Source of the DNA: Melampsora larici-populina 98AG31
Lineage: Eukaryota; Basidiomycota; Pucciniomycetes; Pucciniales; Melampsoraceae
Assembly: GCF_000204055.1 (NCBI RefSeq)
Contig: NW_006768778.1
Location: 1,394,783-1,458,782, forward strand
Length of the DNA stretch: 64,000 bases
Reading direction: 5' to 3'
A program made the position numbers and the translations under genes. Under the pieces are notes generated by a model that saw only the letters and a program-made list of their open reading frames with translations, ran no database searches and had not been told where the DNA came from. This document shows positions 12,379 to 24,181 of the stretch, one piece after another (the stretch's first letter is position 1; each line of letters opens with the position of its first letter).

Positions 12379-13909
12379 ACTTGGGGGAAGTAGAGGATCC
12401 AAGGAAGGAGGAAGAATGAAATTACTCTATCTTTTAGTCAGGAACTTCTTTAAAGATATGAAGTGAATCACTAGTCTTATATTTATAATACTTTTGATTA
12501 TGTACTTCAAAGGAACTTTAAAGGGTTCTTTAAAAGAGTCGTGTAATAAAAATGCTTGAGGGAAAATCTCTGAAGGCTGAGAGAGGAGGGGTTTATATAC
12601 TCTCCTCTCCAAACCTAATTGTAGTGATGTCTGTTTGTATCACTACTGTGGTTTAGGGTTTAATGATCACTATTAGTTATTATTATTATTAATATTACAG
12701 AATTACATATATGTGTTATGTAAATTATGTTGTATACACATTTTAACTCTTGACATTGAGTTATGGGTGTAATTGGTGTTTTATTACATATTACATATGT
12801 TTTTAAATGTATATGTATATGTAATTGATGTTTGTATATGTCTTATTATATGTTACATGTGTTTTATAGGCTGTATGTACATGTAATTAGGTTTATAAGT
12901 GAAAATTATATATTATAAGTTAGTTTTGGGTACATGTATATGTACCTAGGGCTGACAGTGGTAGCTGAACTTAAGGTATGTATGTTCTGTTTGTTTTATT
13001 TGTATATTCATATTTCTAACACGTCATTCTGGTAACTGTTCTCAGGCCCTCTCAAGCATGTTCACTTTAATTCAAGACGTTTGGACGGTGTCTTGCAACC
13101 GACAGACGTTCATTGGAGTGTTAGTGGCTTTTGTGGACAAAGACTGGAAGTTTGTGATATGTCACCTGTCTCTGAAGCTGGTCGCATGGCACCACCAAGG
13201 AGAATGGCTGGCTGCTCCTTTAGCAACAGTACTAAAGAAGCACGACCTTGGTAATAAGATAAGTGTTTAAATCTTCTCACTTCTATTTTCAAAATACAGT
13301 GCTGACATCTGGTTTCATTATTGTACATGCTAGCAATGGCTTCAGACTTGGGTTTGAACAACTTGACCTTGGCAACCAAGTTGCAACATCAGCTTGTCCT
13401 ACACAACACCAGCTCTCAGTGGAATGCAACCACCATGCACATATTCTGCATGTGCCATAAGACTGGTCTCATTGTACATGCAGGATTGGATGCACTTGGA
13501 ATTCCGCCCAAACAACATCAACATGCCAATTTGGTTTCCTTCCCCAACACCGATGCAATGGAGAGTGTTGCTGAGGAAGACAAACAAATTGACCAAGTTG
13601 TAATTGATATCAACCAGCGCAAAGAGGTAATTGACGAGTCCAATGATGAAAATAATCAGCAAGACATTGGTAAGCTATTGGATCCAGATGATGATGACAA
13701 AGAAGTGGATGATACCCCTCAAGAAAACCAGAATGAAGAGGATGTCGAGGATCAGGATCCTCCACAAAAATCTGCCACCTGTGCCAAGAAAGGCCTTCCA
13801 CGTACTTGCATGGCTTGATTGGTCCAAAATGTAAGTGACCTCATCATTTCTCAATAACAAAATTATTTACAATCTCACATTGATTTCATGACTTTTTCAG
13901 CTGAACATA

Positions 13910-14161
13910 CACTGTGCAGATGTAGTATTTTTCCACCATGCAAAATGATTAAAATTAATGTCAAAATGATTAAAAATGCTGTGTTAATGCATAAAAATGC
14001 ACTATTAATGCACCATTCATGTGGAAAAATGCAGCATCAATGCAGTAAAATGCAGTGTTAATGCACACACAAAATGAATTCAGAATTCTACCTTTTTCAA
14101 TTTTGTTTGTCCTTCAGGTCAATCATTTTTCACTTGGGAAAAATACTACATCTGCCCAGTG
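13910..14161. mobile_element. CACTA-like MITE inserted in the hAT-1 exon
   Basis: 252 bp bounded by CACTGTGCAGATGTAGTATT and the inverse ending CTACATCTGCCCAGTG. ATA lies on both sides (13907-13909 and 14162-14164). CACT(A/G) termini with a 3-bp duplication fit CACTA/EnSpm. The interior is AT-rich with repeated AAAATGCA-type words and no ORF. It lies a few bases inside the exon after the CTTTTTCAG acceptor; without it the flanks read into the conserved SAAWRE block. Confidence 0.8.
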
Positions 14162-14364
14162 ATAGTTAATAAACAGCTTACTCAGTCGGCTGCCTGGCGA
14201 GAGGACTTCAACCAACGTTGCACTGCAGTTAACACCAAGCGTAAAGAAGAAGGCCAACCTGCTCTCCTTGCACTTTTAGGCTGGATCGTTGGGAAAGAAT
14301 GTATGCTGCACAAGACGTATGTACAAATCATTCACTCACTAACTATCATTTTGTCAAGTTGATT

Positions 14365-14712
14365 CACAGTGTCATTTTACTACTCACTGGCAGGCCAGTA
14401 AGTACATCCACCTCAATCCAATCTCAATCCAATCTCAAATCCATGTCAGTTCAATATCAATCCAATCTCAATGTTTGGCCTAGAGTAGCAGACAAACAAC
14501 CTTCCAGAATGAACTGGAATAAAGTTCGGTTGCATGTCCACGCATGAAGGTGTCAGAATGTCTGGAAGGTTTGAGTGATTATGCAGCCCATCCATATCCC
14601 CCACTCAAATATAACTGGAGGTCAAACTGATATTGAACTGACATTGAATTGAGATTGGATTGAGGTGAATAGAACTCACTGGCCTGCCAGTGACTAGTAA
14701 AATGACACTGTG
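14365..14712. mobile_element. Long-TIR MITE in a hAT-1 intron
   Basis: 348 bp with inverted arms of about 95 bp: CACAGTGTCATTTTACTA, then CACTGGCAGGCCAGT and repeated CAATCTCAATCCAA words, all mirrored at the right end. ATT flanks both sides (14362-14364, 14713-14715). It lies between the SAAWRED and VHAK exons, where the intact hAT-2 gene has an intron. Confidence 0.8.
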
Positions 14713-16350
14713 ATTATATCTTTTGGTTTTTAATCTTATTCATCTTGACCTTATATAATTTCATCGTCAAGATCATTGATGAGATGATGAAAGAGGATTT
14801 ATCAAAGGTGCATGCCAAACAATGTCAACCACGTAAGAATGGCACCAAAGGTGGATATTTCGAAGAACTGGTACTCTCAGTTGGGGATTGGGAATCTCTC
14901 CAAGAGGTGATCCAGGAGTTGATAGTAAGTTATCAAGTATTTAACTTATATGTGATAGAATGAGTCAACTGATGATACTTGTACCAATAGCCCTTACAAG
15001 CCTTGTGTCAAATAATAGAGGGTGATGGCCCTACTGGATCTATGGTCTTATACGAGTATTCTGAGCTGTTGAACTCACTTACCGATTGACTTGATTCTCT
15101 CTTGGATGATGATCCACTCTATCCAATGATCCACGAGATGACACGACAAACTATGATCTATATGGACAAAGCTCTAGCTTGCGACTCCCTGGTTCTAGTC
15201 GCTATATTTCACCCCAGCTTTAGGCTTGGTTTTTTTGCTCTTGCCTTTGGCAAGGATGATGTTATGACAAAGCACACTGAGGCATTGCTTCACTCTAGAT
15301 TCAAAGACCGTAAGGAAGAAATTAATCTCAAGGATTCCACCAACTCTGAAGATGTTGTTGTGGTATCATCAACTTCAGACAAATCAAGCAAAAAGAAGGT
15401 CCCCAAGTCTTTTTCACTTTACCAAAATGCAAACACGTCTAACGATCTAGGCAAATTAGATTGCCACCTTCAAGGCTTGGACCCGTTGAAAACTCAAGAT
15501 GTGGACCAATTGTTGGATCCAAACTGTGCTCTGGACTGGTGGAGGGTAGATTTATTTCCCTTTTTCATTCTTGTCCATATACTCCACATGAACTTATTCA
15601 TTTGTTGATTAAATCTTTGACTACATACAGGAGCATGAAGATAAGTATCCCATCCTCGCCACTTTAGCCAAGGATTACCTCAGCACAACAGCCTCATCTG
15701 CCCCCGGAGAACGTCTGTTCACCGTCGCGGGGGAGGTTTGTACAGACAATCAAGCGTCTATGCACCCCCAAACTATTGAAACGGCGGTTGGTGGCTAAAT
15801 GTGGGCTAGACAAGGGGTGCCTCTACCTTGTGCTTTCAGCAAGGTAGACAAGGTCCTGCAGTACATCAATAAGAAAAAAGGAAAGAAATGATTGACTTCA
15901 ACTTCAAGTATTGAATGGCTTTGCTTAGAATTGTTTTTTCATTTCAATTCTACTTACCTGATGCATTCTTCACACCTCATACAGTCTTTACCTTCTTTTG
16001 TACCCTATGCCCAAGTTTTCTTATATATGCTATGCCTTTCTTGTTGAACAATCTCTCCAACTGCTAAAATTTGTCTTTACAAACTCTTTGAAATAGCTTT
16101 ACATACAATTTGAAATAGTTTGTGGATTAATTTTGCCATTTTGGTGAATTTCCAGCCGTTTTTGGTGTTTTCAAGAGTTTTGTTTACTGCTTCTGAGGCG
16201 CTCAGAAATGCCGCAGCCGCTCCGCTGTCCCAAATTTTTGGCCTTGGGTAGCTTCCGCTCACGCTTTCTATTTGGACATGTGTGAGGTTTTGCTGCGCAG
16301 ACGCAAAGCCAAAAAAAAGCTTTGCAAAGCGTAGCGTGCCAGCCTTGCCT

Positions 16351-18280
16351 GGTACACATATTGGCACTAGACCAGTTTTCCATTCTTCTTCAAAACTGAT
16401 AAGTGGTGTTGTTTTACTCCCCTCAGCAGACACAAGCCTGTCATTAATGGGGCTTTTACAAAGGAGAGTTCAAAGAGAAGACTATTTGGGGCATGCTAAA
16501 ACCAATGTTGGAGTACTTACAAAATCAATTGAGAAGATATCAATATGTGTTGATTCTTATTACATTATAATCATCCTACTATCACTGACCAAACTCTGTG
16601 ATAAGTTTGCTATCTTGTGTCTGGCCAAAGGCTTTGATTTGGTCAAGGGGAGCAAGACTCTAGAAGAGCTCTGAACCCTCACCTCCTTCCCAATCTGTGA
16701 TGATAATAATATTCACAGGATAATGCACAGCCTCATTGAAGCCTGCACCTGGGGCCAAAATGTTCCAGAAGAACAAGTGCTTTGTGATTAAGTGGTGACA
16801 GTTAGATGGACAAAGTTGTTTCTTTCACATCCACTAGCGTTTCTATTAGAATATCAAGTTTTTTTAAAAATTTAATGTCACAATAGTCTGTCTGTTATTT
16901 TTGTAGTCTAATTTAACATTGTATTTTTGTTTTGAGCGTCCTGGCACTATTGTGTTATTTTCATGCAAAGGGATGGCCTAGCACTGTTGTTTAGTTGTTT
17001 CTTCCATGTTATTGCCCAAAGTAATACCCAGAGAAAGCACATGATCAATTTGAGGCAATTCTCATTACAAAAACATCAGAAGAACACAGGGTCCTTATCC
17101 ACTGTTAAACCACCAAGAATTGGTTTCCAAACTAAGCTTGAAAGGTTGGTTTGAAACCTGATTGGTAGAGACTTCAAGTTGGCACCCAGCTTCTTTTCAA
17201 CAAAGAACTGATGCTGACTACTGGTTGACAAACCAATTCAATGGTTTTGTGGTGTACTCATCCTCACAGTGCCAATAAGATTACCTCACATTGGAGTATC
17301 CAAGGTGCAATCAGATAAGAGTATGAGTTGTACACAAATCAACAAACATGAAGTTAGTTTGTCATCATAGAAAGATAAAGCTTTGAATAGATGAAGAAGC
17401 TTTATCTTAGTGTAGACCCATAGATGTCTTTATAGGAAACAAACATAACACATGAGAGAACAAGAGTTATGAGCACACATAGATGATTATCAAATCAAGA
17501 TCAAACATATCAAATAGCTTGTAGTAGGCTCAGACCAGACAGCAACCAGAAAGAAAACAAATCAGACATCACACAGGATGATCATACACACCCAATACAT
17601 AACCAACACTCTATGACGTAACATTTGATTACATCTAACAAGTCTTTTCAAGACTTTCTTGAATGCTGAAAAAAACTCCAATTGATTACTTGGAAATCAC
17701 ATCCAAGGATATTGCCATCCAAGAACACCTTGGATTTGAGGATCCAAGGCATATTTGTTGGTGATAATGGCTCATACTATGCAGGTTAATTTTGATTCCT
17801 TACCTTTGATCTTACATACAAGGTGGTGGTCTCAGACAGAATACTCTATTTCTGAAAAATTCAAAAAGTTTTTGAAATTCTTGGTTATCAATTTGAAGGC
17901 TTGATTAATCCAAATAAGCACAGATAATAGTACTGGCAGAACCAACACACAACTGTACATGTATGCATGTCTAGAATACTTGATCAGTAAGCTGAGCTGG
18001 TTCCACACCCCAGTACCATACTTGTTTCCTCACAGCAGATGAGATGACCAGCAGTAGTACCAGGGCAGGGGTTCACTGATTATCTTGGAGGGGATTTTTC
18101 AGTCCTCTCAAAGTGATTACGTAATCATTCAAGTTCTGCAGTGGCGGGGCCAGAGTCCGTCCCAAACCCAATCATTACAATTCCTAGGCATGGGGACATG
18201 TAAACTTATGGTATACAAATATTGCTCTGGAAATTTCTAGGAGATTTTTCCCAGAACATCAGAAAGAAAAATTAACGTTA
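16351..18280. other. Intergenic, no gene seen
   Basis: AT-rich DNA. A short imperfect palindrome AGATAAAGCTT...AAGCTTTATCT lies at about 17370-17409. The longest ORFs (63-130 codons) show no domain and partly overlap the hAT-1 terminus. Confidence 0.4.
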
Positions 18281-19912
18281 CACTACGGCCCGCGCCGTAC
18301 CGCTAACGGTCTTTTGCCACTACGGTACCTCCGTACCACAGTGCTCGAAAGTCAAATGTGGTTACGGTACGGTGGCCGAGGAGCGCCAAATGCGCCATAA
18401 CCTCAAAATGCAAAAATCACACCTGAAATACGGACTGTAAAAATATGGAAAAATATGGAGAGTGAAGCTCTCACCGCAGGGAACAAGATGCATATTCTTA
18501 TTCATTTTTTGCCCTTCTCCTGGCCTCTCAATATTTTTGTGTATCAATAATTTAATTTTCTGCCCAGAAAATATTATCTTTCTTGTAGTCTCATGAACTA
18601 ATCCAGTTGTTGTTTATCAGTACAATGGTTTAAAAGCAACATTTGTGGCAGCTTTGATTGATCCGAAGGAACGATCAAATTTTTAAAAGCATCATGATAT
18701 TGCCCGTTGTATTCATTGTAACAGTCTTATTCATGACAATGACGTTTCTTTAAGTACTGACCCGGTGATTTCAAAGTAATATTGGTGGCAGACATGACTG
18801 ATCTATGATGAAGTCGATTTACATCGAGCTGGCTGAGGCTGGCTGTCATCTGCACTCCTGGAGCTTGGAGTGATGACCCCGGCGCCACGGACTGGGGTCG
18901 GGATACGTTCGGCGGGGCTTTCAGGGTGAGTTTCAAGTGCGATTTTTGTATTTTGAGGTTATGGCGCATGTGGCGCCCCTCGGCCACCGTATTACGGTGC
19001 TTATTACGATTTCGGTTTGATTTGGTCGCAGTGCCCGCGACGAAACCCGTAGTCACTACGGTTGACTACGGCAGAGAACAAGGGAATGAAAAGTCATTGA
19101 AACTACATAACTTTTGCATCAAATCCATCCATTCATCATCTCAAAACCTAGCAGTACTGACTACTTGACTTTTTCACATAATCGATTCATCCTACCCTCA
19201 ATCTTAAACCCGATCTCAACTCCAAGCCCGTCTTAGACCATATCTAACAACTTTCCTTATTCATCAGAAGCGATGTCAACAAGATTCATTAACTCAAGAC
19301 AGACTTCATTCAGAAAACGAGATGTCCAATTTGGAGCTTGTGACTCTTATTCAAACCCTCCAGAACAATCTTGATTGAACAAATATACCTCAAAATAACC
19401 CACTCATCATATCTAGTTATCTCATGAAGCGATTCACAACAGAGGCAATTTTTGTGTTCAATGAGGCTGGTCCGAACTGGGAGAAGACATATACAGGAGT
19501 ATGCCATAACTTAGTTGAATATAATGGTAGAACTCTTGATAGTCTTATATTTGACCTTTTCAATTTTCTCTCGTTTTTTATTTGTCCTACTAAATAGTTC
19601 TCGATTTCTGTTTTTTCTTATCTCTCATCATTTTTTCTGTCTCTCATTAAAACCGTCTACATTTACACTATGTTGTACAATATGTAGTACTATCATTTTA
19701 CAAATTTTGGTATTTTTGCATCTTTTTATGATTCCACCCGCGATGACCGAAATCTGAGCTTCAGATGGTCATCGAGATACGATACGTTACGGTCCTACCG
19801 TACCAAAACTGGTTATTGGCTACGGTTCCTCCCCATAACGGTACGACACGGTCAGTGCTGAATACGGTCTACCGTAACGTTATGGATTATCCATAACGTT
19901 ACGGTAGATTAC
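18281..19912. repeat. TACGG/CCGTAC-rich repeat block with inverted arms
   Basis: Clusters of TACGG, CGGTACGG and CCGTAC words at 18281-18375, 18995-19075 and 19760-19912. An inverted repeat of about 70 bp pairs 18365-18430 with 18920-19000 (shared words GGTGGCCGAGG and GCGCCATAACCTCAAAAT). Near the right edge is the palindrome CCGTAACGTTATGG..CCATAACGTTACGG. This resembles subterminal regions of hAT elements such as those at 39971 and 62465, but no clean terminal repeats or target duplication were found, so it may be one or several degenerate non-autonomous elements. No coding gene is evident. Confidence 0.5.
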
Positions 19913-20194
19913 GATGAGGTCCGAGCGTTGATGGTATCTGGCATTCTGGTGTTCTGGAACTTTGAAGGCCCCAGCAGTCCAGAATACCAGAATCCTGAGT
20001 ACATGACTGCAACACAAAGTGGAACCTTGTTCACAGAAATATAGTTTTCCAGAACACCAGAAGGGTTATGGCGCTCTGGGAAAAACCTTTTGGAAATCTG
20101 CAGAACAATATTTGTATACCATAACTATTGATGTGGTTCCAGTAGAGATGAGGGTCAAAAATTTGATTTCTGCGAGTGTTGGTATTTTGAACTA

Positions 20195-20614
20195 CAGTTG
20201 AACCCGCGCAATTGCATAATGTGGGGGGAACATCCGGCCTATGCAATTTCATGGGTTATGCAAAGTGAGGTAAAATACAGGATAGGTTAAAATGCATAAA
20301 GTTATGCATCTATGTGGAAATAGGCCAAAATACATAACATTATGCATTTTTGCAGGTTATGAGCTAGTCTTTAAGACTTAGGGCTCAAGGTTTATGCCTA
20401 ATTATGTACTTTTTATCCTGTATTTTGAGCAAAAGCTATGCAATTGGGCTTCCAAGACCCGGTTTTTTTGGGTTTTAACTTATGCATTATCATTTTTGAC
20501 GAAATTATGCAATAAATCCAATTTTTAGCCCGCACCAAGTTGGGGGAAGTCCTGGCCTATGCAAAAAGGCTGATTATGCAGTTGTGCGGGTATGCAATTG
20601 CACGGGTTTGACAG
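20195..20614. mobile_element. pogo/Tc1-like MITE, 420 bp
   Basis: TA at 20193-20194 and 20615-20616 flanks ends that read CAGTTGAACCCGCGCAATTG at the left and, inverted, CTGTCAAACCCGTGCAATTG at the right. The arms continue with TGCATA, CATAGGCC and TTATGCA words. The CAGTTGAACC type of end with a TA duplication fits the pogo/Fot branch of Tc1/mariner. No transposase frame. Confidence 0.75.
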
Positions 20615-21052
20615 TATTGAATTCTCAATATGATTGAAAAATCTCTCAGAGGTTGGTAGACCAGAGGGTGGAACTTGAAGGAGAGCCTGATGATACCCCC
20701 ACAAACTTTAGATTTCATCATGCTAGTAGATGAGTGTATGGCACAAGCTCCTCTATGGAGTACATGACACAACACCACCAATGGTGCTGCCAAAATAGAT
20801 GCCTTATGTGGAGGAATCCAGGGCATCATTGAATGCACATACTTGGACAGAATTTGACCAAGTGTGCTCTCTGAGGTATTCCTATGCACTGAGAAATACC
20901 TTGGCTCAAAAAACTGAAAAGATTTAATTGGCTCTTTCTTGGCATTCTTGAACTGTAGCCAGCTCTCTTATTTGTTGATTGACTTCTTGTCCTGATTTTG
21001 TGCTCCTTCAATGTAATCTACAACTTTTGCTGTGTGGTGCTGGCTCATTAGT

Positions 21053-21256
21053 GGTACTCAAAGTTGTGTATACTTTGCCGTACATAGTTTTTCTTTTCTT
21101 TTTCACAACTACACACGGCCAGGAAAAACTATGTTTCTGGCTCAGAGGTACATATTTTTGAGCTGCAAACAAAAGACATACTTTTTCTAGGTTGTGTCTA
21201 GCTTCAAAAAAACAAAAAAAACTATACACGGCAAAGTATACACAACTTTGAGTACC
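21053..21256. mobile_element. Short TIR element, 204 bp
   Basis: Inverted arms of about 40 bp: GGTACTCAAAGTTGTGTATA followed by CTTTGCCGT and ATAGTTTTT, mirrored at the right. No ORF. Superfamily unassigned; no clear target duplication. Confidence 0.65.
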
Positions 21257-21644
21257 GTAATTGTCTGGTGGGCTTTCCTCAATAGTTGGTTTACCTCCCA
21301 GTCAAGTTTGTCACCTGTGACAAGTTCTGTGTTGGCAGTGAACGGCTTGTATTTGGTGGATCTGCTGGTACTTCTTACTGATCTCCCTCTTTACGCCCTT
21401 GCACCTTCTTGCATTGACTTTTCCCACCTCCTTGAGAGCTATCCTTCTTTCCATATACTTTTACCACAATGTGTTTGGCATTTATCTCCTGATTTTTTTT
21501 GGCATTATTTTGCATTGTGTCTTCTTGGCTGGTTGTTTTTTCAGAGGTTGTTTGTGCTGGATGTGTTTGTGCTGCATTGACCAAGAACGCTCTGTTGAGC
21601 ACTCTTGACTTTTGTTTTGGATCAGATTGTTCAGGAAAGAGTTT

Positions 21645-21880
21645 CAGCTGTTGTAAGATCTATTGGCAGATTTTAGAAGAGTTTTTTTGTTGCCAGATTT
21701 AACCTTTGAAGTCACAAACTTGAGATTCTATCACTTTCAGACTGAACCCTATTGTCCTGGTGCAGATTGGACCAATAAGCAGTAGAGTTCTCAATCGGAA
21801 AAGGGCTTTTTCAAGCTCTACATTAAAGCTAGCAACAACACAAAGCTCTCAAAATCTGCTGATAGATCTTACAACAGCTG
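21645..21880. mobile_element. Short TIR element, 236 bp
   Basis: Inverted arms of about 50 bp with mismatches: CAGCTGTTGTAAGATCTAT, then CAGATTTT and GTTGTTG-type words, mirrored at the right (ATAGATCTTACAACAGCTG). Non-coding. Confidence 0.6.
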
Positions 21881-24181
21881 TCATTGCTTCCATTTGATGC
21901 CATTGAATTTTATTCTTTAAAAGTTCTATTTCTTATGCTTAATATGCTCAAAGCTTGATTGTTGAATTTTTAATTTGGTGCGGCAATTTGCTTAAAGTGA
22001 TCAAAGGTAGAGTCTGAGCTCTTGTGAAGGAGTAGCGTATCTGGAAGCTCGAGCATTTATTGTATTGGAAATCTCAGACTCAGGTCGGTGGAGAGAGGTC
22101 CAAACGGCGTGCCTTGTCTGAGTCCTTCAGCAAATTGAGCTTACTGATTTCTTTGTTGAACAAAACCAGAAGATGATGTTGTGCTTGATGAAAATGTCCT
22201 TGGGTTAAGCAATCCTTGATTTGAATTTGAGTCATTGTGACAATACTATTACTGGTATACGAGTGATGTTCGTTGTACATTTAGGCGATTGAGCTTGATG
22301 GACAAGAACGAAGTTCTAGCCCAGCTCAGGTGACTTTGCTTCTAAAGCCGCATTTATTATTTACTCATCGTTATTTCTATCATCAGCCTAGAGAGTATCG
22401 AAATTGGCCATCACATCCAAGTGTGAGTGATGCCGAGCCGGAGCTTGACAAGGCAGACCTACTGGAAACGTTCAGTGAGGATTTGATGACGCATGATCGG
22501 AATCCCGGAGGAACACAAAAGAAGAGAGTCGGCTTGGAAAATCTGACCATCCATCTCAGAACGACCTCTATCTGGGAGGCGAGTCGAGAGCGAAACCGTC
22601 GCTACTTTTTGAGACCAGTCGCACCATCTCCGTACATTTAGTTAGTTTCTGACAAAGTGATGATAAATGATAAGGTTAAAATTCTCGCCTTTTACTCAAC
22701 TAGACAAAGCCGAAGTGTCAGTGCGCTTGGCGATTGACGCGGGTAGTTTCAGACGAGAGGCCTTTTACCTCGCAGACCGGTTCATGCCGCATGGATAAAC
22801 TCGTCATGAAGCAATTTCTTGATCTTCACACTGATCTCTTACGTGTAATGGAACTGATTGGGTTAAGTAGAACCCTTGAAGCAATATCGATTCGGTGACC
22901 AAACATAGAGATGAACAAGCGAGAAGTTGTACTACAAGGGTCAAAGTAGTCAAGCGAATCAAGCTTCCAAATTTACAGAATCGAGCTTAAACTTGCCTTT
23001 GCCCCTTGGAATACATACTTACATACAAGGTAAGTCTGGTCGCTGAGGAGGTTGATCATGATGATTAGAGCGAGCTTGCAAGTCATCTCACTAAAGTTGA
23101 CCCAGAATGATTCATCAACACTTTGTTTCATCAAGAACCAAGTCAGCTGTTGATCTTTGAAGAAAGGCTTCAACTGTCGATTTTCAAGTGTTTAAGGTCA
23201 AGGGTTTTAAGCTGCAAGGTGATCAGGTAAGTTGACTTGATTTGATTTTGCAATTTGAGCGCAGTAAGGGGTTTGATATTGATCAACTGATGATCAATGT
23301 ACTTTGCTTTGTCTGTCTGTGGGCAACAGCCTGCAACATCAAAAAAAGATAAAGAACTGACGAATTTAAGCTGCTTCAAATGTCAAACTAAGCTCAACTT
23401 CAACACTCAACCAAACAATCATCGAGCGCCACCTTTTTCTACACAAAGTAAGTAAGGAAGAAGAAGAAAAAAAAAATCATCAGACAAAATTTGGTGATAC
23501 ATACCGTGATTCCCCCTTTTCGCTTGGCAGCCGTGAGAGGATTAACGCAATCAACTTAATCCCAGAATTTTTTATATCGATAATCTTACTGAACCGAGTC
23601 AGTTCCTCTCACCTTCTTGTTCAGTCCACACCCTTTCTCTCGGTTTCTCTGATTATCAAAACTCATCTTCACAGGAGTACATACATACCATCCTGTATCA
23701 CCGGACCAGTTCTCAGAATAACGATCGTCTTTGCTCAACCGATTTTTTTCTGACCAGCTGTGTTCTGAGAAGCCGAGAGGTTGGTAATCATCTTCTTTTG
23801 TTACTGTTGGTTGGATGCTGCACGGTTAACTCCTCATATCGTTTTTTTTTTCAATTCTTCGCTTAGATTAAGCCAAGACAGTTAGGACTCAAAAACAAAT
23901 TATATACCTCACTTCTTCAATTAAAACGCTGGTGTTTCGACCCTCAGGATTTCCTTCTCAGCGTATCATTTATCTCATATAAATCCATACCTTTTGCGTA
24001 GTAGTTACCCCCTCCCTTTTTGCAACCGCTTTACAATCTCACGAGTTTTTGACCTTCATCGCCAAAGCACTAGCTGCCACATTCATTTTTTGCTATTGAC
24101 TTTGAATTTTTTTTAGTTCCCTTACTACCTTTTTAACTTTTCCTTAACAATACTTTTTATCATTTTTACTTAACACCAAAT
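21881..24181 (+). other. Intergenic with a possible unrecognised exon near 22290-22641
   Basis: The stretch 22386-22641 reads as an open plus-strand frame with a mixed, protein-like composition (REYRNWPSHPSV, then PELDKADLLETFSEDLMTHD). It is preceded by a CAG/GTGACT donor at 22329 and a TATCATCAG acceptor at 22385, so it could be the last exon of a small gene. No family is recognised and no start was found. The rest (22642-24181) is AT- and T-rich upstream DNA of the DPBB gene with no clear element. Confidence 0.25.

Larger units (their letters stand above)
11067..15891 (+). pseudogene. hAT transposase pseudogene (hAT-1)
   Basis: Collinear by eye with the hAT transposases at 52691 and 63120. 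The pieces are: a Ser/Thr-rich start from ATG 11067; an acidic stretch about 11320-11430; a BED-like finger exon (about 11538-12040) with CKHC and LQVHRDGS; the DDE-domain exon (about 13046-13260) with QDVW; a HIFCMCHK block with an acidic insert (about 13321-13800); SAAWRED (about 14170); VHAKQCQPRKNG (about 14805); LYPMIHEMTRQ (about 15118) and the C-terminal dimerisation block YPILATLAKDYLSTTASS...ERLF (about 15640-15720). Lesions: in-frame TGA at 11357-11359 and 15087-15089, TAA at 15796-15798, a MITE in the SAAWRED exon, a long AT-rich insert or intron at 12050-13040, and apparent loss of the TTDSGSNN Asp motif near 13300. Not expected to be functional. Confidence 0.8.
10488..16350 (+). 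mobile_element. hAT transposon hAT-1, decayed, with nested insertions
   Basis: Candidate ends are AGGCAAAGCTGGC at 10488-10500 and its inverse GCCAGCCTTGCCT at 16338-16350 (one mismatch). Next to each end is a GC-rich subterminal block with GCGCT/GCGCA-type words (10500-10680 and 16190-16335), as expected for hAT transposase binding regions. It contains a full-span but broken transposase gene (11067-15891) collinear with the intact copy at 52691-56232. Two younger TIR elements sit inside (13910-14161, 14365-14712). No clean 8-bp target duplication was found, so the outer limits are provisional. Confidence 0.65.

Noticed and set aside
18727..19168. ORFs within the TACGG repeat block
   Set aside because: They coincide with inverted repeats and have no domain; likely chance frames.
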